From Evansella sp041820985 (GTDB lineage: Bacteria; Bacillota; Bacilli; Bacillales; Salisediminibacteriaceae): DNA of 64,000 bases. The position numbers and the translations under genes are program-made. The notes beneath the pieces were generated by a model that was not told where the DNA came from, did not search any database, and saw nothing but the letters and a program-made list of their open reading frames with translations. Of the stretch, positions 35,235 to 44,111 are shown piece after piece (the first letter of the stretch is position 1; every line of letters starts with the position of its first letter). Location of the stretch: positions 1 to 64,000 of the forward strand of contig NZ_JBGUAU010000026.1 in assembly GCF_041820985.1 (NCBI RefSeq), read 5' to 3'.

Positions 35235-35687
35235 TTATTTTAATTTGTGAATATTTTTATTAATAAAATCTTTCAAATGAGGTGATAGACTCTCTGGTAA
35301 GTTATCTAAATTAAAAAATCCTACTTCCAAAGATTCGATACCATCTGCTTTTAGGGAGCCACTTTTAATTTCATTTGTTACATATGCAATCGTGACAGCG
35401 TAAAATTCATCTCCATTGTGTAATTTCACAAAATATTCTTTACCAGAAATGACTTCAATTAACTCCAGTTTTCCAACAATAATCCCTGTTTCTTCAAACA
35501 CTTCTCTTCTGCCAGCTTCTTCAGCAGATTCTCCCAACTCCATAAAACCACCTGGAACACTCCATATACCTTCACGACGCTTCTGTAATAGAATTTGACC
35601 TTCCTCATTTATGGCTACAACAGCTACTCCAGTTAATATTAATGGTTTTGTTCCAACTAATTCACGTATATCTTCAATATATCCCAT
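35235..35687 (-). CDS. Nudix hydrolase
   Basis: About 150 residues with a complete Nudix box: GGFMELGESAEEAGRREVFE then ETGI. The catalytic REVFEE core is intact. Preceded by ILTGVAVVAINEEGQILLQK. Substrate (nucleotide sugar or oxidised nucleotide) not predictable. Start ATG 35687 follows GGAGGG by 4 bp. Confidence 0.9.
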   Translation of the reverse strand: MGYIEDIRELVGTKPLILTGVAVVAINEEGQILLQKRREGIWSVPGGFMELGESAEEAGRREVFEETGIIVGKLELIEVISGKEYFVKLHNGDEFYAVTIAYVTNEIKSGSLKADGIESLEVGFFNLDNLPESLSPHLKDFINKNIHKLK

Positions 35688-35767
35688 CATACCCTCCAAG
35701 TTTATCTTTTGATAGAAATTTACTCATAGTAAATCACAGAAACGTTACACCACTCCATTGTGATTAT

Positions 35768-36060
35768 TTACGGGATATAAACATAGATTACACTTGATTT
35801 TTCTGTAACCTTTATGTGCTTACGCACACTTTGGATGCTTTCGTGGCACACAATCGTCCGCATAGCGGACGATGTACCCTTCTTTAAAATTGATACGTTT
35901 TTTGGAAAGTAGTTCCCCTCAAGCATTTTAAAATGTTTATGTAGGGGGAAGAACTCCCAGTGTTCAGATACCCAATAATCGAGGTCGTTTAATACCACTT
36001 AAGAAAGAAAGGGGGATAACACCCCTCCTGCGGAGTACTTTTAGTAGGTATTTCCTAACT
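35768..36060 (-). pseudogene. Fragment of a group II intron reverse transcriptase
   Basis: Reading across frames on the minus strand gives a PQ(G)GVI-type region near 36030, VLNDLDYWVSEHWEFFP at 35990-35940, and KEGYIVRYADDC at 35885-35850, that is, RT motifs 4 and 5 with the catalytic YADD. The latter is encoded by a DNA palindrome ATCGTCCGC-ATA-GCGGACGAT on this strand. At least two frameshifts separate the pieces. About 100 of roughly 420-600 residues survive. The rest of 35700-36277 shows nothing else. Confidence 0.75.
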
Positions 36061-36277
36061 TGTCGGTCCTTCCCGTTTGTTGAAGAAGAATAAAGGAAAT
36101 AATTCTATGATAATGTAATAAATAAACATAATATGAAAGTGATACCCGATAATGGTGTCATCTATGAGACATTTGTCAGTACTACAATTAAATTATTTTT
36201 ATGTTTCATACTTAACGTGAAGGGTACCAGAAACACGCTCTAACACTGGTGCTCTACATTTGTAAAACAACTCAAAT

Positions 36278-36553
36278 TTAATTGTAAAAAGAAAAATAAA
36301 TGCCAAGCAATAATAAAATGAGAAAAACAGCTCTTATCCAGATTAACTTATTACTAATCCCCGCTTTCTTTTCTAAGTAGTATATATAGTGAACTACTGC
36401 TATGAATCCGAATCCAAAAAATGTCAGTATCAACACCGGCATTGTACTCTCCACTTTTGCAATCAACTCAAACATACCCAAAGCTATTAATAGAATCCCT
36501 ATTGAACCCAATAGTAAATGTAAGTAAATGGTTCCATTATTCTCGGTTTTCAC
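36278..36553 (-). CDS. Small membrane protein, three helices (91 aa)
   Basis: YLHLLLGSIGILLIALGMFE, PVLILTFFGFGFIAVVHYIY and RAVFLILLLLGIYFSF are three hydrophobic segments. GTG start behind AAGGAG. Just upstream, at about 36560-36665, the minus strand holds a broken small frame (KLGIVILLFLVGDYLQKK then, after a shift in an A-run, DLQIKELQKEMDELEKKE), probably another small membrane gene now damaged. Confidence 0.6.
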   Translation of the reverse strand: MKTENNGTIYLHLLLGSIGILLIALGMFELIAKVESTMPVLILTFFGFGFIAVVHYIYYLEKKAGISNKLIWIRAVFLILLLLGIYFSFYN

Positions 36554-36671
36554 ATTTTCACTCCTTCTTTTCTAGTTCATCCATTTCTTTTTGAAGTTCT
36601 TTTATTTGCAAATCTTTTTTTCTGTAAATAATCCCCAACCAAAAACAACAGTATTACAATCCCAAGTTTAG

Positions 36672-36854
36672 CTAACTTGTTTTTCTTTTTTCAGTAAAAA
36701 TGTCCACTATAAATAATCCCAAAAAACATAGAAAACTAACAACATATAATCCGACAATGAAATGGCCCAGGGCGTTTAATAAAGGCCCCATCAAGAAAAC
36801 TGCAAGTAATATGATCCTTATCAATAAACTTTGTTTTTTGCTTAACTTTTTCAT
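36672..36854 (-). CDS. Small membrane protein (60 aa)
   Basis: MKKLSKKQSLLIRIILLAVF, LMGPLLNALGHFIVGLYVVS and FLCFLGLFIVDIFTEKRKTS: two or three hydrophobic segments with basic ends. The ribosome site is weak (AGAGGG about 14 bp upstream). It lies in a series of small leftward membrane genes between 36 and 39 kb. Confidence 0.5.
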   Translation of the reverse strand: MKKLSKKQSLLIRIILLAVFLMGPLLNALGHFIVGLYVVSFLCFLGLFIVDIFTEKRKTS

Positions 36855-36916
36855 CTTGCCATTATCCCTCTCATGACTTCCTCCCCATTCATGAAAACTC
36901 TCTATACCAATGGAAA

Positions 36917-37321
36917 CTAATCTTTATCTATCAATCCATCACCACTTATTTGCCCTCCGTGTGGCAACGATATCCAATCTAGACTGTAAATGTTATTGTT
37001 CGACTCATCTTGATGTTTTGCTGAAAAAGAAATCACATATTCTTCGTTTTCTTCGATTAGGTTATATACATTCGCATCCCTAATAAAGACTTTAAATGTT
37101 TCCCTACTTTCACTCTCATCATAAGCATCATAGCCAATAATCCACATTTGTTGATATTCGCCTGGTTCAACGTGATGACCTTTTTCTTCTATATACATTC
37201 CACCAAAACTCTGACTGGAATACACCTTCTCATTTTTACCACCATAAAAATGATTCAATGCTACTATCGTAAGTAGGACAACAATAACCATGGATAAGAT
37301 AATCTTTTTATCTTTCATCAT
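36917..37321 (-). CDS. Membrane-anchored extracytoplasmic protein, unknown
   Basis: About 134 residues. MMKDKKIILSMVIVVLLTIV is an uncleaved signal anchor or signal peptide; the rest is acidic and beta-rich (VEPGEYQQMWIIGYDAYDES, ANVYNLIEENEEYVISFSAK). AAAGGTG stands 9 bp before ATG 37321. No family recognised. Confidence 0.6.
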   Translation of the reverse strand: MMKDKKIILSMVIVVLLTIVALNHFYGGKNEKVYSSQSFGGMYIEEKGHHVEPGEYQQMWIIGYDAYDESESRETFKVFIRDANVYNLIEENEEYVISFSAKHQDESNNNIYSLDWISLPHGGQISGDGLIDKD

Positions 37322-37360
37322 AATCATAAACACCTTTCTAAAGCCTTGTGTATACTCTCT

Positions 37361-37552
37361 CTAAAGGGCAGAATTTAACCTTTCCCAAAGTGTAGGAGAG
37401 AGAAATCCATCTGATTCAGCTTGTTTCAATGCAATACTCTCTGCTTCTTCTTTAGAAATACCTCTATTTTCCTTACTATAATAAAATAAAACTATGCCAC
37501 ATAAAAATAAGGAAATGCATAGCATAACTAATAAGAAGTGTTTCTTCTTCAT
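37361..37552 (-). CDS. Small PepSY-like membrane-anchored protein, maybe truncated
   Basis: 63 residues: an N-terminal helix (HFLLVMLCISLFLCGIVLFY) and GISKEEAESIALKQAESDG, which matches the opening helix of PepSY domains. The chain stops soon after (LWERLNSAL), so it may be cut short. GGAGGGG lies before ATG 37552. Confidence 0.55.
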   Translation of the reverse strand: MKKKHFLLVMLCISLFLCGIVLFYYSKENRGISKEEAESIALKQAESDGFLSPTLWERLNSAL

Positions 37553-37641
37553 TTCTCCCCTCCTATCGCACACAGCAGCATATATTTTTTGCACTCACCG
37601 TTAAGGAAACCTTACTCTATAAGAATCTAAAAACATAGAAG

Positions 37642-38052
37642 CTATTCTATTACACTATCTAACAAAACATAACCAACTATCATCCCAGTCATTGCTGTAA
37701 TGCTAATGCCTGATAGTACAGTTAAGTCAAAAGCAAAAGGAAAATGATGTCCAAATGGTATTAGGTAAAAGAGAGGAGAAAGAGAAATATAAAGAGCTGG
37801 CAAACATATTGCAAGTAATTTCGGGACATTTATATTCCACCTTTTCCCTTCCATCATTTGCTTCACTAATAATGGTGCTCGAAGCAACATTCCAATAAAG
37901 ATAGGGAAAAGAGTAGAAAAAATTAAGAGGGAAGCAGTAAGTCTGCCTGTTGATATTGCCGTTTGGCGAAGATCTGACTGAACATGATAACCAATGTACA
38001 TGACAAGACCTATAGTTATTGTCCATATAAGATATTTCATAAACCTTTTCAT
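37642..38052 (-). CDS. Integral membrane protein, unknown (136 aa)
   Basis: Four hydrophobic segments: YLIWTITIGLVMYIGYHV, LLIFSTLFPIFIGMLLRAP, LLAICLPALYISLSPLFYLI and GISITAMTGMIVGYVLL. GGGGGTAAGT precedes the ATG. No family recognised. Confidence 0.65.
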   Translation of the reverse strand: MKRFMKYLIWTITIGLVMYIGYHVQSDLRQTAISTGRLTASLLIFSTLFPIFIGMLLRAPLLVKQMMEGKRWNINVPKLLAICLPALYISLSPLFYLIPFGHHFPFAFDLTVLSGISITAMTGMIVGYVLLDSVIE

Positions 38053-38318
38053 ACTTACCCCCTTTTAATATAAGTCACTACTTATTAACTAGACGAAGAA
38101 CCACGAAAAAAGTTTCCATTATTTTTTCTCAATACGTTCAACATTGTTTTCCAATTCATAGTACATAAAAGACGAGTTGCATCTACTTCGGCCCATAATA
38201 TTACGTATACTCCAGTTAGCTTTATTTAAAACTAATTAATTCGACCTTTACCTGCTAACTGGTATTTTTCCTGATTACCTCTCAGTGTGTCTACACACCC
38301 TGCTTATTAAAGAAGCTT

Positions 38319-38607
38319 CTAAGCTTTTTTTGGAGACAATGAACGCACTAATAATATCCCTGTAAATACAAAAATGACACTCCTTGATGGTTCTGATAAT
38401 AGTGGAGCTAGAACAGGTACATGTAACGAAGTTCCAAAGATGAGTTTTAATAATGAGGCTGAAAAGCCAAATCCAAAAATAGCATTGATTAAAAGTAGAA
38501 TAACAGGAACTATAAACCAATTCACTTTTACACCCGATTTTATAATGCTTCCTACTTTTCTCCATTACAGCTACCTTTTGTTGATAAGTAGACTCTTCAG
38601 CAAGCAT
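38319..38607 (-). pseudogene. Small membrane protein gene, probably frameshifted
   Basis: The start MLAEESTYQQKVAVMEK (from 38607) stands 17 bp behind the previous gene, then the frame changes near 38555 and VGSIIKSGVKVNWFIVPVIL, NAIFGFGFSASLLKLIFGTS and SVIFVFTGILLVRSLSPKKA follow. Without the shift only a GTG at 38525 with a poor ribosome site could start the membrane part. Either a recent frameshift or a short separate gene; a sequencing error is also possible. Confidence 0.5.
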
Positions 38608-38624
38608 CTGTTCGTTTTAAACTA

Positions 38625-39197
38625 TTACATTTTGACCTCATCAGATACACTTCTACTAATCTTTTTTGTGAAAAATAATAAATAGATTCCAAATAAGATT
38701 TTAACAATTCCATCGGCTACCCCAAAATAAAGAAAAGGAATTTCTATACTAATCATACCGATAATTGCCAAAACAGAACAGGTTATGGCAAGATAAATCA
38801 TGGACTTTCCATGCACAAAATAAAAAGGTAAAAAATGAATACCTGTTGCAAGTAACGCACCTAGCCACATCATTCTCCAATCACCACCTGGGATAAAAGA
38901 ACCTCCCAGAATAAAAATTAATGGGAATAAGGATAATACACCAATACTAGACATCTTTTCTTGAAAACTAGAAAACTCTCCATCCGTAAATCTATCCAGT
39001 ATTGATTTATTATAATTTGTTAGATAAAAACCAATTCCAAAACCAATCATAAAAATAATTGGATTTAAAACAAATTCTCCTCCCACTACCGTAGCTGCAA
39101 TAATTACAGCCCCAATGATGAGTAACCAAAGTCCACACAAACGCTTACCATTAAATTTTAGTTTCACATTTTTATCGTATCCTAGCCTTTTTAGCAT
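38625..39197 (-). CDS. Integral membrane protein, unknown (190 aa)
   Basis: About six hydrophobic segments, e.g. LWLLIIGAVIIAATVVGG, PIIFMIGFGIGFYLTNY, VLSLFPLIFILGGSF, WLGALLATGIHFLPFYFVHG and MIYLAITCSVLAIIGMISIE. TAGGAG lies before the ATG. I do not recognise the family with confidence. First of a small leftward set with the frameshifted gene behind it. Confidence 0.7.
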   Translation of the reverse strand: MLKRLGYDKNVKLKFNGKRLCGLWLLIIGAVIIAATVVGGEFVLNPIIFMIGFGIGFYLTNYNKSILDRFTDGEFSSFQEKMSSIGVLSLFPLIFILGGSFIPGGDWRMMWLGALLATGIHFLPFYFVHGKSMIYLAITCSVLAIIGMISIEIPFLYFGVADGIVKILFGIYLLFFTKKISRSVSDEVKM

Positions 39198-39312
39198 GTG
39201 ATCATTCTCCTATTTTCTTGTAATCAGCTAACCGCTACCCCCATTTATAGAAGGGATAAAGGTGACGGTTCTTCTTCACGTTCGCGCCTCTTTCGTTGAA
39301 GAAGAGTGTTTT

Positions 39313-39837
39313 TTAGTTGGTAACGGCATAATGTAGTTCCACAAACTGATGAAAGGTTCTCGTACCTTTTAATGTTAGGTCTAATTGAAAATCACCTTCT
39401 TTAAACAATGGTATTCCATTTCCAATTACAGTTGGTGCAATTGTTAAAATAATTTCATCCACTAATTTTTCTTTTATAAAACATTGAAGCAACTCTCCGC
39501 CACCAACAATCCAAATATTTTTTCCCACTTGGTTTTTAAGTTGGTTTGTAAAACTGGTTATATCTTCATTTATGAAACTTACATTTTCTGTATCCTCAAT
39601 AGGAGACCTTGTAAAAACATAGCATTCTCTGTTTTTATACGGGAATTCTCCTGTTTCATGTTTCATTATCCAATCATACGTTTTTTTACCAATTAGTACA
39701 GTATCAACCGTTTCATAAAACTCTGAATAACCATTATCACCTTCTCCTTCCACTTTAAATAACCAATCTAAAGACTCATCTTTTGTTGCTATGTAACCAT
39801 CTAAACTAGTTGCAATAAATAATACTAATTTCCTCAT
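39313..39837 (-). CDS. Dihydrofolate reductase-like protein (RibD C-terminal family, YyaP type)
   Basis: 174 residues: KLVLFIATSLDGYIATKDES, TVLIGKKTYDWIMKH, NIWIVGGGELLQCFIKEKLV and LTIAPTVIGNGIPLF. These are the NADPH-binding and core segments of the DHFR/RibD family. Physiological substrate unknown. GGAGGG precedes the ATG. Confidence 0.88.
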   Translation of the reverse strand: MRKLVLFIATSLDGYIATKDESLDWLFKVEGEGDNGYSEFYETVDTVLIGKKTYDWIMKHETGEFPYKNRECYVFTRSPIEDTENVSFINEDITSFTNQLKNQVGKNIWIVGGGELLQCFIKEKLVDEIILTIAPTVIGNGIPLFKEGDFQLDLTLKGTRTFHQFVELHYAVTN

Positions 39838-39958
39838 ACTATCCCTCCACTATATAGATTATTCATTCAGTATATCTAACAGGTTTACTGTCCTGTTATA
39901 GTTATGCATTGAAAGCTTATGTTTCTTTCCGAGAGAGCCTTTTTCAATAAGACTTTTG

Positions 39959-40459
39959 CTATTTCTCAACTAGATTTTTATTCGCATGCACCGAATTATC
40001 CTGAATGATGCCTGTATCCACAAAACCAAGTGAAGCGTATAGTGCTTTAGCTCTGGTATTATTTGAATGATAAAAGAGGTCTACATATTCTGCTTCCCCA
40101 TAGGGCATCGTTTTAATATCCGCCAACATTTTTTCAAAGGCAAGCTTGCCATACCCTTTCCCCTGATACTTCTTATCAATCATAAAATGCCAAATAAAAT
40201 AGCACTTCTTTCCGTAAAAAACTTCATTTTTAAAGGATTCATGATCGGTCGTATCATAAATATACATCAAAAAGCCCAGCGTAACTCCATCGGCATAAAT
40301 GGCAAAGGGAGTCGCTGGTATCCCTTCTGCGTTCAATACATATGCGTCTGCAATGCTTCTGAGGTTCGTCGTTTCTATAAAGTCTTTCTGGTTTTCTCCA
40401 ACTTCAAGTGCTATTACTTCATTTATGTTATCCTCGGTTACTTTTCGCAATTCAATCAT
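39959..40459 (-). CDS. GNAT acetyltransferase, spermidine/BltD type
   Basis: About 166 residues. CoA motif WHFMIDKKYQGKGYGKLAFE, C-terminal ALYASLGFVDTGIIQDNSVH. This layout is that of polyamine acetyltransferases such as BltD. Start ATG 40459 behind GGAGAGGAG. Confidence 0.85.
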   Translation of the reverse strand: MIELRKVTEDNINEVIALEVGENQKDFIETTNLRSIADAYVLNAEGIPATPFAIYADGVTLGFLMYIYDTTDHESFKNEVFYGKKCYFIWHFMIDKKYQGKGYGKLAFEKMLADIKTMPYGEAEYVDLFYHSNNTRAKALYASLGFVDTGIIQDNSVHANKNLVEK

Positions 40460-40603
40460 TTTTTTCTCCTCTCCTAAGACAAGCCACACAAATCTTTAGT
40501 TATCATCTATCATACTTTTTAAGAAATCTATCTTTCTAAAATCTTTTTATTATTGTGATCTGCTCGATAATTGTCCTTGGAGGAAGTATCGTAGACACTT
40601 ACA

Positions 40604-40810
40604 TTATTGGTTCGGATTTAGTAAATAGTACTTTATAGCTGCAGTTTGATGCATTTCTAAATCTTCTAATGGAACACCTGCAAAACATGGCAAAGTGTCC
40701 ATTATTCCATACTCAACGAAAAGTCCCTCTTTCGAAAACTCATGTTCATGCAATGCAAATCAATCAAGCTATATTCCATCGAAGTCATCATGTTCACTAT
40801 ATCATTCCAG
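40604..40810 (-). pseudogene. Remnant of an unrecognised gene
   Basis: The minus strand encodes EHEFSKEGLFVEYGIMDTLP then CFAGVPLEDLEMHQTAAIKY and YLLNPNQ to a stop. Upstream (WNDIVNMMTSMEYSLID) is in another frame. It looks like a true but decayed coding sequence. No start or ribosome site. Confidence 0.4.
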
Positions 40811-41455
40811 TTATGTATCTTTAATTTGGGGGTACTTCCCAACTATTGTTAATAGCTCATCAAATCTCTCAATAGCAAAATCATATTCCTTCACTTCTCC
40901 GAACCCATACTTTGCATAAACAAAGGGAATTCCGGCATATCTTGCTGCATTCAAGTCGCCTCCTGTGTCTCCTACATAAATAGGGCTGGTTAGGCTGTTT
41001 CTTGAGATTATTAAGTTAATGTTTTCCCCTTTAGATAGTCCTGTTCTCCCTGGATTCTCATAATCTAAAAAATACTTTTCTAATTTATGATAATCATAGA
41101 AAGATTCAATATATCCATCCTCACAGTTACTGACGATAAATAGATTGTATTTCTTTGCCAGTACGTTCAATACTTCCTCCACCTTAGGATAAAGATTGCC
41201 TCCTTGCTGCCTGATATATTCCCTTTCAGTATTACAACATTCCTCTATCAATGGTTTACGAAAATCCTCGCTCATATCTGGAAACAAGATTCTACTGATT
41301 TCATCCATTTGTAGCCCCATTGTTTTTTTGAAATCAGCACGTGTGAACTCTTTTTTCATATGAGTATGATTCTTGAGACAACTATTCCAAGCATGAAGAA
41401 CTGTTTCAATCGGGTTCCAAATCGTTCCATCTAAATCAAAAATGATACTATCCAT
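40811..41455 (-). CDS. HAD-superfamily phosphatase
   Basis: About 214 residues. Motif I DLDGTIWN (nucleophile Asp), motif II FIVSNCEDG, motif III Lys in GLSKGENI and motif IV YVGDTGGDLNAARYAG. Similar to phosphoglycolate-phosphatase-like hydrolases. ATG 41455 follows GAGGTG. Confidence 0.87.
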   Translation of the reverse strand: MDSIIFDLDGTIWNPIETVLHAWNSCLKNHTHMKKEFTRADFKKTMGLQMDEISRILFPDMSEDFRKPLIEECCNTEREYIRQQGGNLYPKVEEVLNVLAKKYNLFIVSNCEDGYIESFYDYHKLEKYFLDYENPGRTGLSKGENINLIISRNSLTSPIYVGDTGGDLNAARYAGIPFVYAKYGFGEVKEYDFAIERFDELLTIVGKYPQIKDT

Positions 41456-41504
41456 AAGTGTTTTCACCTCTTTTTTAAAATTTCTGACTTTTTGAGTCAA
41501 AAAC

Positions 41505-41684
41505 TTATAAGGATTGAACCATTATAGCAACGTCATATTTCTTGAAATATGGTTTAGAAAATACTTCCTCCCTATAGGTCCAAACATGATTCTCATAATT
41601 AGGTATTATTCTCCCGAAAACACTAAAACCTTCGTTTGATTTGTTGAAATCGTCCATATTAGATTGTGTCATTTTAATTATCAT
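41505..41684 (-). pseudogene. N-terminal fragment of a streptothricin-acetyltransferase-like GNAT
   Basis: 59 codons: MIIKMTQSNMDDFNKSNEGF, SVFGRIIPNYENHVWTYREE, VFSKPYFKKYD, then an out-of-frame end. This opening is typical of SatA/YyaR-type acetyltransferases of about 175 residues. The catalytic GNAT core is missing. GGAGACTGAC precedes the ATG. Confidence 0.6.
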
Positions 41685-41856
41685 GTCAGTCTCCTTTTAT
41701 CCAAATAGCAGTTAAGGAAGGAATGAAATAAAAACACATGCTACTAAGAGCTAGAAGTAGGGCAGTCCCCTACTTCATCAGCAGTCCATTGCAACAGATT
41801 CTCACAAACGCTTTCATATTTTACAATAAAAAGCGCAATCTAAGATGACTAGTTTC

Positions 41857-42165
41857 TTAAGAATTAATCTGCTTAACCCACAAGTATCTATTCCTTTTAA
41901 ACGTTATATGCAACATTAAACTCAGGAATCCTGGGTCTTTTAATCCCCCACACTCAAATCTTAGTGTTTCATTATCTTTCAATTCAAACTCTAATTTTTC
42001 ACTTCTACACCAATCGATTTTTAGGTACAACTTATGTAATCCAGGATCTAAAGAATACTCAAAACAATCATTTGATCCAATAGTACCAATTTCATTTTCA
42101 TTCAACATCACCTTATATTCTCTAAGTTTATCTACCCAGCCAGCTTCTCTTTTAATCTCAATCAT
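41857..42165 (-). CDS. Small beta-rich protein, unknown (102 aa)
   Basis: EYKVMLNENEIGTIGSNDCF, EYSLDPGLHKLYLKIDWCRS and EKLEFELKDNETLRFECGG give a PEGA-like beta arrangement, followed by LSLMLHITFKRNRYLWVK. I have the impression of a widespread hypothetical family in bacilli but cannot name it. No membrane signal. Start ATG 42165. Confidence 0.65.
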   Translation of the reverse strand: MIEIKREAGWVDKLREYKVMLNENEIGTIGSNDCFEYSLDPGLHKLYLKIDWCRSEKLEFELKDNETLRFECGGLKDPGFLSLMLHITFKRNRYLWVKQINS

Positions 42166-42367
42166 TCCATACCCACCTTATTATATGTAGTTTTCTAGTA
42201 TTCAGAGTTTACTGTAATAAACATTGCAAAGCTCATGATTATTTCCCATAAAAATATTCCTCAGTGTTCCTTTAAATATGATACAACTTTTTAAATATAC
42301 GTATAACCTTTTAAAAGGTTTCCTTTATTTAATCCCCTGGCAACAAAAACTTGTACCACTAGGAGCA

Positions 42368-42398
42368 TAAAAAACTAGCTGCATTTAATACAGCTAGT
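42368..42398 (-). terminator. Rho-independent terminator of the GNAT gene
   Basis: Minus strand ACTAGCTG (42398-42391) and CAGCTAGT (42381-42374) followed by TTTTTT. A separate perfect palindrome AACCTTTTAAAAGGTT lies at 42305-42320, function unknown. Confidence 0.85.
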
Positions 42399-42430
42399 AA
42401 CATTACTAATCCTCTCTGAATAATGAAGAA

Positions 42431-42979
42431 TTAAATTTTTGAGTTCCACTCTTCTTTTAACAATCCATAAATAACCCTATCATGATATTCACCTTGTAAG
42501 AATTCATAATTTCGAATAGTGCCTTCTTGTGTAAAACCAAGTCTTTCAGGTATTGCCCTACTTTTAATGTTATTACTAGCAACCCCGATTTCCACTTTTC
42601 TCAGGTCTAATTCAGTAAAGGAGTGATCAATTAATTGTTTTACCGCTTTTGTGGCCAACCCTTTCCCCAGAAACTGGTCACCCAACCAATAACCAATTTC
42701 CGTTTTCCTAGCACTCCAGTCTATATATAGGAAACCTATTGAACCAGCAATTGTGCCATTATGCCAAATACCTGCCCAATACCCATTATTCTCTGAATAT
42801 CTTTTTAACGATTTTTCGATGAATATCTCAGTATCCTCAACCTTGTTAGTTTTCTCAGGAAAAGAAAGCCATTTCCCGATACTTTCTCGACTTTCATCGA
42901 TAAGCTGATATAAATCCTTTGCATGTCTTGTCTCTAAAATGGAAAGGTGAGTCTCAGAATCTAAATTTACTTTATACAC
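42431..42979 (-). CDS. GNAT acetyltransferase, RimJ/RimL (YdaF) type
   Basis: About 182 residues. SETHLSILETRHAKDLYQLI, the core AGIWHNGTIAGSIGFLYIDW, EIGYWLGDQFLGKGLATKAV and NIKSRAIPERLGFTQEG follow the ribosomal-protein-serine acetyltransferase pattern. I start at GTG 42979, 6 bp behind GGGGGA. The frame is open much farther upstream, but that part is a decayed Nudix gene read through and is not part of this protein. Confidence 0.85.
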   Translation of the reverse strand: MYKVNLDSETHLSILETRHAKDLYQLIDESRESIGKWLSFPEKTNKVEDTEIFIEKSLKRYSENNGYWAGIWHNGTIAGSIGFLYIDWSARKTEIGYWLGDQFLGKGLATKAVKQLIDHSFTELDLRKVEIGVASNNIKSRAIPERLGFTQEGTIRNYEFLQGEYHDRVIYGLLKEEWNSKI

Positions 42980-42984
42980 AATTC

Positions 42985-43355
42985 TATCCCCCGATATACC
43001 GTTGTGAATTTCCATAACGCACTCTAACATAAAGACGCTATACTCCACTTGATGACCATTTGGATATTGTGAATGAAAGTCTTTTTCACCTAATACGCCT
43101 AATGACTTCTCTGGCACAATATATAATCCTGTCTCTTCCCCATACTTCACGAACAACTGCTTCGGCAGGTGCTTCACCAAGTTCAATTCCAACAGCAAGA
43201 AGACTCCACTTTTCGCCATTTTCATTGTTTTATAATAAAATTTCTCCTAAATCGTTTCGAACAATTCGTGCTACACTTGGGATAAAAAATAGTCCATTAC
43301 CGACTTTTTCTTGGAGGGTTTCATAGTAATCTGACATTCGCATTTTTCTAACCAT
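42985..43355 (-). pseudogene. Decayed Nudix hydrolase gene
   Basis: MVRKMRMSDYYETLQEKVGN and LFFIPSVARIVRNDLGEILL are followed by an in-frame TAA, then NNENGEKWSLLAVGIELGEA and PAEAVVREV. The frame then shifts near 43150 to EETGLYIVPEKSLGVLGEKD and YPNGHQVEYSVFMLEC. All parts belong to one Nudix protein; one nonsense and one frameshift mutation have killed it. Confidence 0.75.
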
Positions 43356-43510
43356 CTTGAGTTATTTATTTCTATAATAAATTTTCACTGTTCTACAAGA
43401 TTACTTGTTTTTGTTTTACTAAAACTACGTTACTTAAACAAGAGCAGTAACAGCAGCCTCTTGTGCTATCGTTACTCCGTTAGCTTAATATCAACATGCA
43501 TATGTAGTTA

Positions 43511-43960
43511 TCATAGATGTAATTTCTCTTTGATTTGTTTTAGATGGTGTCCATCGTGTTTAATGAATATTTTAGCAATACTTTCTCCTGAGTACTTCCT
43601 TTTCCCCCCGCCAATAGTGAATCTAACATCTTTCCCGACTCTTGATAATTCTTCACTAAGTTCTTTCCGTATTTGTACAAATCTATCAATAATAGACTCA
43701 ACCGAAAAAACTTCAATAAACGACATTGCCTCTTCATTATGTTGGTCATGGTCTGGAAACTGTGGTAAATCAGCATCTTCAACCATATAAGGTACCATCT
43801 CTTCAAGAATGAATTTATCCCAATAGTATAGATGTCCCACGACTTGTATAATTGACCACTTTCCTTCTTTAATAGGTTCAGATAGTTTTTCTTCAGATAT
43901 TTCTTTTAAGTCCAAAATATTATCAACCATTTCTTCAAACTGACTAAATGTTTTATTCAA
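43511..43960 (-). CDS. DinB-family putative metal-dependent protein
   Basis: 149 residues in a four-helix DinB fold: KEGKWSIIQVVGHLYYWDKF with the first His, and IFIKHDGHHLKQIKEKL with the others. DinB/YfiT relatives are thiol transferases or unknown. TTG start behind GAGGAGG. Confidence 0.85.
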   Translation of the reverse strand: MNKTFSQFEEMVDNILDLKEISEEKLSEPIKEGKWSIIQVVGHLYYWDKFILEEMVPYMVEDADLPQFPDHDQHNEEAMSFIEVFSVESIIDRFVQIRKELSEELSRVGKDVRFTIGGGKRKYSGESIAKIFIKHDGHHLKQIKEKLHL

Positions 43961-44111
43961 GGGATTTCCTCCTCAGAATTTAATTGAATGTTGCAATTCC
44001 AATAATAACACAAAACGCACCACCGAAGGAACGTGTGTTCTCTTTTTTTAGTTAGTATGATTTACAAGTTTTTTGAGTAACTCCCGGTGAAATTACGCAT
44101 GTGTTGTCATT

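Noticed and set aside
35849..35869. Palindrome ATCGTCCGC/GCGGACGAT taken first as terminator
   Set aside because: It encodes the VRYADD region of the reverse transcriptase fragment and has no T-run.
42980..43225. N-terminal 82 codons of the long GNAT frame as part of the enzyme
   Set aside because: They are the out-of-phase tail of a dead Nudix gene; the acetyltransferase has its own GTG and ribosome site.
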